DNA of 7,762 bases from NCBI GenBank assembly GCA_964412845.1, contig CAYPQM010000231.1, positions 1-7,762 on the forward strand, written 5' to 3'. Position numbers and translations under genes: made by a program. Shown here one piece after another: positions 1-6,488 of the stretch. The notes under the pieces were generated by a model. That model did not search any database. It was given only the letters and a program-made list of their open reading frames with translations, and had not been told where the DNA came from. Each line of letters starts with the position of its first letter. The first letter of the stretch is position 1. Origin of the DNA: JAWWPY01 sp964412845. Lineage in GTDB: Bacteria; Actinomycetota; Actinomycetes; Streptosporangiales; Streptosporangiaceae.

Positions 1-1257
1 GGCCTGCTCAGCCGGCGCGTGCGAGACCCCGGACGGGTTGCGCACGAAGAGCATCGCCGCAGGCAGCCAGGCTGACAGCACCCCCGCGTCGTGACCTGCC
101 CCCGTCGGCAGCACTGGTGCGGCGATGCCACGGGCGGCGAGCGAGGCCGCCAGAGTGCCACTCAGCCGCGAGTCGAAGGTGACCAGCGGGGTGATCGACT
201 CCTGCCGGGTGTCCAGGCTCACCCCGTGTGCGGCAGCGGCCTGCCGCGCGGCCGTCAGTATCTCCTCGACGGTCCCGCGCAACCCGGCCTCGTCCGGTGC
301 CCGGGCGTCCAGCCATCCGGTGACCGACGCGCAGACCGCGTTCGCTCCGCCGGGCCGGGCGGTCACCTTGCCGAGTGTGGCCAGTGTCTGGTGGCCCGCC
401 GCAGCCTGCCGGGCGGCGAGCACAGTGGCTGCGTAGGGGATCATCGGGTCACGGCGGTCAGCCAGGGCGGCGGTCCCCGCGTGGTCGGCCTGCCCGGTGA
501 AGTCGAGCCGCCACCGGCCGTGCGGCCAGATCCCTTCGGCGATCCCGATCGCCGAGTCCAGTTCCGCCAGCGCCCGGCCCTGCTCGACGTGGAGTTCCAC
601 GTACGCGCCGATGCTGGACAGGAGTTCCTCGTCGGGCCCGAGCCCGCCGGGGTCATGCCCGGCCGCCGCCATCGCCTCGGCCAGGGTGACCCCGTCGCCG
701 TCCCGCAGCCGACGCGCCGCCTCGGGCGTGATGGCCCCGGTGAGGAGCCGGCTGCCCAGGCAGGCCACCCCGAACCGGGCACCCTCTTCCTCGGTGAAGG
801 CGGCCACCGCGATCGGCCGGACTGGGGCGATGCCGCGCTCGCGGAGCAGATCGATCGCGGCGAAACCCGACACGACACCCAGCGGGCCGTCGAAAGCGCC
901 CCCATCCGGTACCGAATCCAGATGACTGCCAGTAACGATCGCACCGCCGCCACCTTGCGAGGACACAGTGCTCCCCGACGACACGCCGGAACCCGCTAGC
1001 CCGGACCCCGTGGCTCTGGAACCCGTCGGTCCGGAATCCGTCGGTCCGGAATCCGTAGACAACCGGGGCGGGTCCCACCAGGCCCACAAATTCCCGTTGC
1101 GGTCGGAGTGCGTGCGGAGTCCGCGGTCAGCCGCTGCCGACGTGAACCAGGCTCGGCACTCCTCATCCGCGGCGGTCCACGAGTAGCGCCGGTATCCCCC
1201 GGTCGAGCCATCGCGGCCAAGTGGCAGCAACGAATCCCACAGTCCCGCGAAGCTCAC
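1..1257 (-). CDS. M20-family amidohydrolase (allantoate amidohydrolase / N-carbamoyl-L-amino-acid hydrolase type), 3' end outside window
   Basis: This gene encodes a metal-dependent cytosolic amidohydrolase of the M20 peptidase clan; 419 residues are visible and the C-terminus is cut by the window edge. Motifs in order: GSHLDSVP (H112, D114), AFDGPLG (D123), FTEEEG (E156-E158), ELHVEQG (H223), QADHAG (H259), GGANAV (N306), TGAGHDA (H389) and GVSHAP (H413). H112, D123, E158, H223 and H413 match the usual two-metal ligand set, so the enzyme looks intact. The GTG start at 1257 is the first possible start after an in-frame stop at 1276-1278 and gives a normal N-terminus, but no clear ribosome-binding site precedes it. 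Residues 66-104 are an odd Ser/Gly/Thr-rich insert made of pentapeptide repeats just before the first metal motif. It lies downstream of hutU in the same direction. From that context it may act late in histidine breakdown, for example on N-formyl- or N-formimino-glutamate. An allantoate or N-carbamoyl amino acid substrate cannot be excluded. Confidence 0.9.
   Translation of the reverse strand, partial: MSFAGLWDSLLPLGRDGSTGGYRRYSWTAADEECRAWFTSAAADRGLRTHSDRNGNLWAWWDPPRLSTDSGPTDSGPTGSRATGSGLAGSGVSSGSTVSSQGGGGAIVTGSHLDSVPDGGAFDGPLGVVSGFAAIDLLRERGIAPVRPIAVAAFTEEEGARFGVACLGSRLLTGAITPEAARRLRDGDGVTLAEAMAAAGHDPGGLGPDEELLSSIGAYVELHVEQGRALAELDSAIGIAEGIWPHGRWRLDFTGQADHAGTAALADRRDPMIPYAATVLAARQAAAGHQTLATLGKVTARPGGANAVCASVTGWLDARAPDEAGLRGTVEEILTAARQAAAAHGVSLDTRQESITPLVTFDSRLSGTLAASLAARGIAAPVLPTGAGHDAGVLSAWLPAAMLFVRNPSGVSHAPAEQA
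988..1062 (-). repeat. five imperfect 15-bp tandem repeats inside the M20 gene
   Basis: Five consecutive 15-bp units start at 988, 1003, 1018, 1033 and 1048 on the plus strand. Each begins GGAAYCCG or a close variant; the best pair is GGAACCCGTCGGTCC and GGAATCCGTCGGTCC. On the coding strand they encode a five-residue repeat of the form (P/A)-T-(D/G)-S-G, giving most of the low-complexity insert at residues 66-90. The 15-bp period keeps the reading frame. The insert falls between the N-terminal part ending in WAWWDPP and the metal motif GSHLDS, where it probably forms a surface loop. Confidence 0.85.
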
Positions 1258-1273
1258 GGACGGGTCCGGCGGT

Positions 1274-1387
1274 AATCAGTGCGGTGCACTGTGCCCCCTG
1301 TTTGACGCAAATGCACCGCGTTGTTGTGGTGCGGAATCACCGCGGTGCATCGTGCCCCTCATGAGCGCGGAATGCACCGCGATCATG
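1274..1387. repeat. two tandem copies of a 53-bp palindromic element between hutU and the M20 gene
   Basis: The spacer between hutU and the M20 gene contains two ungapped, alignable 53-bp copies, at 1274-1326 and 1335-1387 (period 61). Each has an inverted repeat. Copy 1 pairs GCGGTGCA (1281-1288) with TGCACCGC (1312-1319). Copy 2 pairs CGCGGTGCAT (1341-1350) with ATGCACCGCG (1372-1381). Between the arms both have a conserved GTGCCCC. The second copy runs into the hutU stop codon (1383-1385). No T-tract follows, so this is not a standard intrinsic terminator. It could be an operator, an RNA hairpin affecting stability between the two genes, or a dispersed intergenic repeat. Its last 13 nt, CACCGCGATCATG (1375-1387), recur in the palindrome at 6613-6667. 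Confidence 0.75.
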
Positions 1388-3083
1388 AGCTGCCGCCGGC
1401 GGACTCGCGCATCGGGACGCGGACGCCGCGCTCCACCGCCACCGTTTCGGCTTCCTGGTAGCCGGCGTCGACGTGCCTGATCACGCCGGTGGCCGGGTCG
1501 TTGGTCAGCACCCGCTCCAGTTTCTGCCCGGCGAGCGGGGTGCCGTCGGCGACGCACACCTGGCCGGCATGGATCGAGCGGCCGATGCCGACCCCGCCGC
1601 CGTGATGGACGCTCACCCACGTGGCACCGGAGGCGGTGTTGAGCAACGCGTTCAGGATCGGCCAGTCAGCAATCGCGTCCGAGCCGTCGGCCATCCCCTC
1701 GGTCTCCCGGTAGGGCGACGCGACCGAGCCGCAGTCCAGGTGGTCGCGGCCAAGCACGATCGGCGCCTGGACCTGCCCGCGCGCGACCATGTCGTTGAAT
1801 CGCAGGCCCGCCAGGTGCCGTTCGCCGTAACCGAGCCAGCAGATCCGCGCGGGCAGGCCCTGGAAGTGCACTTTCTGCTGGGCCATCCTGATCCACCTGG
1901 CGAGCGGCTCGTTGCCGGGGAAGAGATCCAGGATGGCGGCGTCGGTGGCGGCGATGTCCGCGGGGTCGCCGGACAGGGCGGCCCACCGGAACGGGCCCCG
2001 GCCCTCGCAGAACAGCGGCCGGATGTAGGCGGGCACGAAACCGGGGAAGGCGAACGCCCGCTGGTAGCCGGCCAGTTCCGCTTCGCCGCGGATCGAGTTG
2101 CCGTAGTCGAAGACTTCCGCGCCCTCGTCCATGAAGCCGACCATCGCCTCAACGTGCGCGGCCATCGACTCCCTGGCCCGGGCGGTGAAGCCCGCCGGAT
2201 CCTCGGCCCGCAGCGCGGCCATGTCCTCAAACGGGACACCGCGCGGCAGGTAGGTAAGCGGGTCGTGGGCCGACGTCTGGTCAGTGACCACGTCGATGGC
2301 GGCGCCCATGGCCAGCATCCGTGGCAGGACCTCGGCCGCGTTGCCGAGCAGCCCGATGGAAAGCGGGGTGCCCGCGTCGCGGGCGGCCGTCGCCCGGCGC
2401 AGCGCATCGTCGATGTCGTCCGCCGCCACATCCAGGTAGCCGTGCTCGATCCGGCGGGCGATCCGCGACGGGTCGCAGTCCACGTTGATGGAGACGCCGC
2501 CGTTCATCGACACCGCGAGAGGTTGCGCACCACCCATCCCGCCCAGCCCGGCGGTCAGCGTGATGGTGCCGGCCAGCGTGCCGCCGAACCGTTTCGCCGC
2601 CACGGCGGCGAACGTCTCGTAAGTACCCTGCAGGATGCCCTGGGTGCCGATATAGATCCAGGAGCCCGCGGTCATCTGGCCGAACATGGTCAGGCCCAGT
2701 GACTCCAGCCGCCGGAACTCATCCCAGGTAGCCCACTGCGGTACGAGCAGGGAGTTGGCGATGAGCACCCTGGGTGCCCACTCGTGCGTGCGCAGCACGC
2801 CCACCGGCTTACCCGACTGAACCAGCAGGGTCTCGTCGGATTCCAGGTCCCGCAGCGTGCGCACGATCGCATCGAAGGCGCCCCAACTGCGCGCCGCCCG
2901 GCCTGATCCCCCGTAGACGATGAGTTCGTCCGGATGCTCGGCCACCTCAGGGTCCAGGTTGTTCATCAGCATCCGCATCGCCGCTTCCTGTGGCCAGCCC
3001 TTGCAGGACAGCGCGGTGCCGCGGGGCGCCCGGACGGGACGCGGCCCCGCCTGTGTCGGGCCAGCGGTGTGCTCGGCAGCCAT
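1383..3083 (-). CDS. hutU: urocanate hydratase (urocanase)
   Basis: Urocanase catalyses the second step of histidine degradation, the NAD+-dependent hydration of urocanate to 4-imidazolone-5-propionate, in the cytosol. The 566-residue product has the normal family length. The hallmark FQGLPARICWLGYGER lies at residues 407-422 and contains the conserved active-site Cys415. The glycine-rich NAD+ region TAGLGGMGGAQ is at about 177-187, YGNSIRGEA at 327-335, and HHGGGVGIGRSIHAGQV near the C-terminus. The ATG at 3083 is chosen because GAGGAG (3089-3094) sits 5 nt upstream. A longer in-frame opening up to 3272 overlaps the dehydrogenase gene and reads as Arg/Pro/Ser-rich shadow sequence. The gene follows an alcohol dehydrogenase by 61 bp, a spacer that holds little beyond the ribosome-binding site, so the two may share a transcript. 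It precedes the M20 hydrolase. Identification is firm. Confidence 0.98.
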   Translation of the reverse strand: MAAEHTAGPTQAGPRPVRAPRGTALSCKGWPQEAAMRMLMNNLDPEVAEHPDELIVYGGSGRAARSWGAFDAIVRTLRDLESDETLLVQSGKPVGVLRTHEWAPRVLIANSLLVPQWATWDEFRRLESLGLTMFGQMTAGSWIYIGTQGILQGTYETFAAVAAKRFGGTLAGTITLTAGLGGMGGAQPLAVSMNGGVSINVDCDPSRIARRIEHGYLDVAADDIDDALRRATAARDAGTPLSIGLLGNAAEVLPRMLAMGAAIDVVTDQTSAHDPLTYLPRGVPFEDMAALRAEDPAGFTARARESMAAHVEAMVGFMDEGAEVFDYGNSIRGEAELAGYQRAFAFPGFVPAYIRPLFCEGRGPFRWAALSGDPADIAATDAAILDLFPGNEPLARWIRMAQQKVHFQGLPARICWLGYGERHLAGLRFNDMVARGQVQAPIVLGRDHLDCGSVASPYRETEGMADGSDAIADWPILNALLNTASGATWVSVHHGGGVGIGRSIHAGQVCVADGTPLAGQKLERVLTNDPATGVIRHVDAGYQEAETVAVERGVRVPMRESAGGSS

Positions 3084-3144
3084 GACGGCTCCTCGTCGAG
3101 TCGGGTGCCAGACGCGACGGGGGTGGCCGCCGCTTACCGGTTCA

Positions 3145-4341
3145 TCATCCCTGGTCGTATCGGCTCGCGGCGAGGAGGATCGAGCAGATGTCGGCGGCGG
3201 TCGGTCTGCGCGGCGTGTTGACCATGACCTCATCGTCGAGGGCGTCGGCGGCGATTTGCCCGAAGTCCTCATCGGTTACCCCGAAGTCGGCCATCCGGTG
3301 CGTCATCCCGACGCGTGCGGGGAGGTCGGCGATCGCCTCGATAGCGGCACTCGCGTTCCATGCGGCGGCCGCGGCGGTGTCCGCGACACCCAGCGCGAAG
3401 GCCAGGTCGGCGATGCGCTGCTCGCGGACGGAGCGATTGAAGTGGAGCACCTGAGGCAGCACCATGGCCAGCGCCACGCCATGGGTAATGTCGAACCGGC
3501 CACCGAGCGCGTGCCCGATCGCATGGCAGACGCCGAGTCCGGTGCCCGCCATGCCGATACCGGCCATGTGCGCGGCCAGCACCATCTGGGCTCTGGCCTC
3601 CCGGTCCTGGCCGTCGGCGTAGGCGCGCGGCAGGTTGGCCGCGATCATCCGGATGACCTGCAGCGCGATGCCGTCCGACCAAGGGTTTGCGCGCACCGAC
3701 AGATAAGACTCCAGCGCGTGGGTCAGCGCGTCCAGGCCGGTGGCGGCCGTCGCGCCGGGCGGCAGGCCCAGCGTCAGGGCCGGATCGAGGATCGCGGCGG
3801 CCGGCAGTGAACTGGCGTGACCGACGTAGAACTTGCGGCGCGTTTCCGGATCGGTGACCACACCGAACGCGTTGGTTTCGGCTCCCGTGCCCGCGGTCGT
3901 CGGCACCGCCACGATCGGCAGGGCCGGCACGGCGAACTCGCTGCGGTAGTCGAGGCTGCGGCCCCGCTGCGGGTTGACGGCGGCGAGCGCGATGCCCTTG
4001 GCGGCGTCCACGGGCGACCCACCGCCCACCGCCACCAGCGCGGTGCGTCCGGCCTGGGCGTCCACCGCAGCCACAGCGTCTGCGCCGGCCGCCACATCGG
4101 CCGTGGTCGGGTTGGGATGAACCCCGCAAAACACGCTCACCGCTATCCCGGCCGTGCTGAGCACGTCCGTCACGGTGGCGATGACCGGCGAGGCGGCGAG
4201 TGCGGCATCAGTGACAACGACCACCGCGGTGCTGCCGGTACCGCGGACAATTCCGGGCAGCTTGGCGATGGCGCCCGCGCCGAAATGCGCGGTGGGCGTC
4301 GGGTTGATGGCGAGCTCAGCGTCGGCGACAGCGGAGAGCAT
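3145..4341 (-). CDS. iron-containing (group III) alcohol dehydrogenase
   Basis: This is a cytosolic NAD(P)-dependent dehydrogenase of the iron-dependent alcohol dehydrogenase family (FucO, methanol dehydrogenase Mdh, 1,3-propanediol dehydrogenase). The 398-residue length is normal for the family. The N-terminal nucleotide-binding half carries GGGSPVDAAKG (106-116) and PTTAGTGAET (147-156). The C-terminal helical half supplies the metal ligands D204 and H208 (GLDALTHALES), H273 (VCHAIGHALGG) and H287 (FDITHG); the 14-residue spacing of the last two equals that of FucO (263 and 277). The ATG at 4341 has an AGGAG site (4347-4351) 5 nt upstream. Substrate cannot be read from sequence: a short-chain alcohol or aldehyde, lactaldehyde or a hydroxy acid are all possible. 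It lies between the fae/racemase pair and hutU in the same direction, preceded by repeat arrays that reach almost to its ribosome-binding site. Confidence 0.95.
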   Translation of the reverse strand: MLSAVADAELAINPTPTAHFGAGAIAKLPGIVRGTGSTAVVVVTDAALAASPVIATVTDVLSTAGIAVSVFCGVHPNPTTADVAAGADAVAAVDAQAGRTALVAVGGGSPVDAAKGIALAAVNPQRGRSLDYRSEFAVPALPIVAVPTTAGTGAETNAFGVVTDPETRRKFYVGHASSLPAAAILDPALTLGLPPGATAATGLDALTHALESYLSVRANPWSDGIALQVIRMIAANLPRAYADGQDREARAQMVLAAHMAGIGMAGTGLGVCHAIGHALGGRFDITHGVALAMVLPQVLHFNRSVREQRIADLAFALGVADTAAAAAWNASAAIEAIADLPARVGMTHRMADFGVTDEDFGQIAADALDDEVMVNTPRRPTAADICSILLAASRYDQG

Positions 4342-4365
4342 GGTTACTCCTGCGGTGAGGAAAGG

Positions 4366-4437
4366 CCCGGTGACGAGGGAAGGCCCGGTGCTAGAGGAAG
4401 CCCCGGTGACGGAGGAAGGCCCGGTGGCGGGGGAAGA
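4366..4437. repeat. four 18-bp direct repeats upstream of the alcohol dehydrogenase
   Basis: Four head-to-tail 18-bp units begin at 4366, 4384, 4402 and 4420, with consensus near CCCGGTGACGGAGGAAGG on the plus strand. A more diverged copy (about 12 of 18 matches) can be placed at 4348-4365 and overlaps the dehydrogenase ribosome-binding site. The array runs directly into the 14-bp array at 4437. It lies in the untranslated leader of the dehydrogenase, so it could matter for transcription or mRNA structure, or it could be simple slippage expansion. Confidence 0.8.
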
Positions 4438-4602
4438 CGGGGTTCGGCTTACGGGGTTCGGCTTACGGGNNNNNNNNNNNNNNNNNNNNNNNNNNNNNNN
4501 NNNNNNNNNNNNNNNNNNNNNNNNNNNNNNNNNNNNNNNNNNNNNNNNNNNNNNNNNNNNNNNNNNNNNACGGGGTTCGGCTTACGGGGTTCGGCTTACG
4601 GG
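4437..4602. repeat. 14-bp tandem repeat array interrupted by the assembly gap
   Basis: The perfect 14-bp unit ACGGGGTTCGGCTT occurs twice on the left (4437-4464) plus a 5-nt partial copy, and twice on the right (4570-4597) plus a 5-nt partial copy. The same unit and strand flank both sides of the N run, so the array almost certainly continues through it and the real copy number is unknown. If the array is pure, the missing length should be 9 plus a multiple of 14. The period is not a multiple of three, in keeping with a noncoding site. The flanking spacer 4603-4630 holds nothing else recognisable. Confidence 0.9.
4470..4569. other. scaffold gap of 100 N
   Basis: Exactly 100 undetermined bases are present. 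That round number is a common placeholder for a gap of unknown size. It lies inside a short tandem repeat, which explains why assembly broke here. The apparent 289-bp distance between the racemase-like gene and the dehydrogenase is therefore not reliable. Confidence 0.97.
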
Positions 4603-4630
4603 TTGGGCCTGCGCGTTCAGCAAGCGGGGT

Positions 4631-5740
4631 TCAGCGCAGTGCCCAGCGGGCGACGGCGGCCTCATCGATCACGGCGCCGAGGCCTGGTTGGTCGGGCACG
4701 GTGAGAAATCCGGCTGAGTCGATGAACAGTGGCTCGCTGAGGAAGAAATCGCGGCGGTGCTGCGTCCAGCCGGGCGGGTCATAAGGGAACTCCAGGTACG
4801 GGCCGCCGCCCACGCCGGCGACTACGTGCAGGTTCGCCAGCAGGCCGAGCCCGTTGGTCCAGGTGTGCGGAGTGAACCAGTGATTGCGGAGCAGGGCGAA
4901 CTCGGCCACGGTCCGGGTCCGCAGCATGCCGACGGAGAGCACCACGTCGGGCTGGACCACGTCGAGCGCGCCAGCCGACATCGCGTCGAGCAGCTCACCC
5001 GCGGTCCGCGCCATTTCCCCGCCCGCAACCCGGATCCCGGCCTGCTCCCGGAGGGTGCGCATGCCGTCCAGGTCGCCCTGCGGCAGTGGCTCCTCCAGCC
5101 AGAGCACGCCAAGCTCATCCAGTTCGCTGGCGAGCCTGCGGACGGAAGCCAGGTCAAGGGCGGCGGAGATGTCGCCGGGCATGCGCCACCACTGGTTGAG
5201 ATCCACCATGATCGCCATGTCGTCGCCGACCGCTTCCCGCGCGGCCCGCACCCCGGCGAGCCCGCCGGGCACGTCCTGACGGCCGATGCGGATCTTCACC
5301 GCCCGGAAGCCAGCTTCTTTCGCGGCCAGCACCCGCTCCGCACGTTCCGCGGGGCTGGTGAGCTCACCGAAGGACGCGTACCCGGGCACGTGCGCGGCGG
5401 CCCCGCCGAACAGGGCGGACACCGGCTGCCCGGACACCTTGCCGATGATGTCCCACAGCGCGGCCTCCAGCGGCCAGTAGCGGCCCGCGTGGAAGCTGAT
5501 CGTCTCGAGTGTCTTGACGTGATTGACGATCTGGCCCGGGTCCCGGCCGATGAACAGGTCCTCAAAGGCGGCGAACCCGTCCATGGTGTCGCCCGAGCCA
5601 AATCCGGTGACACCCTCGTCCGTGTCCACCCGGACGAGGGTGGCGTCAAAATGCCGCCGCGGCACGGGATCCCAGGCCGCATGGAAGGGCGGATCCAGCG
5701 GGAGCCGCATCCGGTCGAGGCGGATCGCGGTTATCTTCAC
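4631..5740 (-). CDS. enolase-superfamily protein, mandelate racemase / muconate lactonizing type
   Basis: The 369-residue product has the usual length and layout of the mandelate racemase subgroup: an N-terminal capping domain (about 1-115) and a TIM-barrel. Such enzymes abstract the proton next to a carboxylate, mostly in sugar-acid dehydratases and racemases. Visible residues are K149-I-R151 on the second strand, metal ligands D180 (with N182, VDLNQ), the LEEP pair E216/E217 and E242 (AGGEMA), then D265 (QPD) and H292 (TPHTW) as the His-Asp dyad, and E317 (YLEFPY). Having Arg instead of Lys in the second catalytic-motif position (KxR for KxK) may limit it to one stereochemistry. The GTG at 5740 is taken as start because it gives the standard N-terminus (KITAIRLDRMRLPL) and lies 4 nt after the fae stop. 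No separate ribosome-binding site is seen, so translational coupling is likely. An in-frame extension to 6091 is Arg-rich shadow of fae. Substrate unknown. Confidence 0.93.
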   Translation of the reverse strand: MKITAIRLDRMRLPLDPPFHAAWDPVPRRHFDATLVRVDTDEGVTGFGSGDTMDGFAAFEDLFIGRDPGQIVNHVKTLETISFHAGRYWPLEAALWDIIGKVSGQPVSALFGGAAAHVPGYASFGELTSPAERAERVLAAKEAGFRAVKIRIGRQDVPGGLAGVRAAREAVGDDMAIMVDLNQWWRMPGDISAALDLASVRRLASELDELGVLWLEEPLPQGDLDGMRTLREQAGIRVAGGEMARTAGELLDAMSAGALDVVQPDVVLSVGMLRTRTVAEFALLRNHWFTPHTWTNGLGLLANLHVVAGVGGGPYLEFPYDPPGWTQHRRDFFLSEPLFIDSAGFLTVPDQPGLGAVIDEAAVARWALR

Positions 5741-5744
5741 TGCG

Positions 5745-6488
5745 CTACTGCGCTCGTAGGGCGGAGGACTCGCTGGCCGGGCTGGCCGACTCCGCCGGGC
5801 CGTCCGAGGCGTCGCGCACCGCCGGTCCGTCCGAGGGCACCGAGCCGTCGAGCACCGCCAGGGCATCGCGCACCGCCAGGGCATCCTCGATCGTGGGGCT
5901 GACCTGAACCGCCGAGCTGACCGGGGCCGGCAGGCTGACCGGGGCCGGCAGGCTGACCGGGGCCGGCAGGCTGACCGGGGCCGGCGGGCTGACCGGCCGC
6001 GCCGTGTAAGAAGGGTTCGATGGCTGGTTCCGGGCGGCGAGCACATCGGCGAGCAGGGGCGCGCCCGCGACACCCGCCCGCAGCGCCGCACGGGCCGCCG
6101 TGCGCTTGTTCGCGTAAACCAGGTCGGCGTCCTGGGCGGCAGGATTCACCCAGACCGCCGCGATGAGCAGCAACAAGTCGGCGTCCGCGGCGGAGATGAT
6201 GCCCTCGCTCACCGCGTCGGCGACGCCGCCCGCCACACCGGCCTGGGCCGCACCCCGGGTCAGAGCCGCGTGCCGGTCATCGACGACGGACGCCTTGTTG
6301 ACGAACAGCGTCATCGGCTTGACCGGAACTCCGGGAACCAGCATGGCGGCGAACGCCGTGTGCCCGGTTCGCGGGGTGGCCAGGGCTGTCCCCCAGGCGA
6401 CGCCGGCCGGACCTGCCCGGTCACCGAGCACCGTGTTGATGTGGGCGGCTTCCGCACCTTCGCCGACGAAGCTCTCGCCGATGTACAT
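5745..6488 (-). CDS. fae: formaldehyde-activating enzyme (Fae) homologue with repeat-rich C-terminal extension
   Basis: Residues 1 to about 150 match the Fae family, which in methylotrophs and methanogens joins formaldehyde to tetrahydromethanopterin. Family landmarks are GESFVGEGAEAAHIN (4-18), where H16 corresponds to the catalytic His17 of the Methylobacterium enzyme, PVKPMTLFVNK (55-65), a GxAQAGVAGGVADAV-type stretch (79-93) and GIISAADAD. The Fae core is about 150-180 residues, but this product has 247. The tail (151-247) is Pro/Ala/Ser-rich, with PAPVSL repeats at about 169-192 and a predicted disordered end. The ATG at 6488 has GGGGGAG (6494-6500) 5 nt upstream; a GTG at 6506 would add six residues but breaks up that site. 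It appears to be the first gene of the minus-strand run, 4 nt before the racemase-like gene. Whether it uses tetrahydromethanopterin here is unknown; another pterin, thiol or aldehyde role is possible. Confidence 0.88.
   Translation of the reverse strand: MYIGESFVGEGAEAAHINTVLGDRAGPAGVAWGTALATPRTGHTAFAAMLVPGVPVKPMTLFVNKASVVDDRHAALTRGAAQAGVAGGVADAVSEGIISAADADLLLLIAAVWVNPAAQDADLVYANKRTAARAALRAGVAGAPLLADVLAARNQPSNPSYTARPVSPPAPVSLPAPVSLPAPVSLPAPVSSAVQVSPTIEDALAVRDALAVLDGSVPSDGPAVRDASDGPAESASPASESSALRAQ
5853..5888 (-). repeat. 18-bp duplication in the fae tail
   Basis: Two consecutive 18-bp copies (5853-5870 and 5871-5888) share CACCGCCAGGGCATC and differ only at the last few bases. On the coding strand they give the repeated peptide DALAVRDALAVLD. 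This is a second in-frame duplication in the same C-terminal extension. Confidence 0.75.
5917..5996 (-). repeat. 18-bp tandem repeats encoding PAPVSL in the fae tail
   Basis: Four full units of CTGACCGGGGCCGGCAGG on the plus strand start at 5917, 5935, 5953 and 5971 (the fourth has one change), followed by an 8-nt partial copy at 5989. Read on the coding strand they encode PAPVSL hexapeptides. Near identity at the DNA level points to recent copying. The 18-bp unit keeps the frame. Confidence 0.92.

Noticed and set aside
1274..1387. Intrinsic terminator after hutU
   Set aside because: Stems of 8-10 bp enclose loops above 20 nt and no T-tract follows on either strand; downstream M20 translation in the same direction also argues for readthrough.
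3084..3272. 63-residue N-terminal extension of urocanase
   Set aside because: It overlaps the end of the dehydrogenase gene, is Arg/Pro/Ser-rich shadow sequence, and a good ribosome-binding site sits 5 nt before the ATG at 3083.
4366..4602. CRISPR array
   Set aside because: The repeats are 14 and 18 bp, head to tail without spacers, and no cas gene is nearby.
91..5902. Long plus-strand open frames (91-999, 1473-2702, 2920-3810, 3817-4704, 4757-5902)
   Set aside because: They lie opposite well-identified minus-strand genes and show no family motifs; long antisense openings are expected at this GC content. One even translates through the N gap.
5741..6091. In-frame N-terminal extension of the racemase-type protein
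   Set aside because: The extension is Arg-rich antisense-frame-like sequence lying inside the fae gene; the family N-terminus begins at the GTG at 5740.
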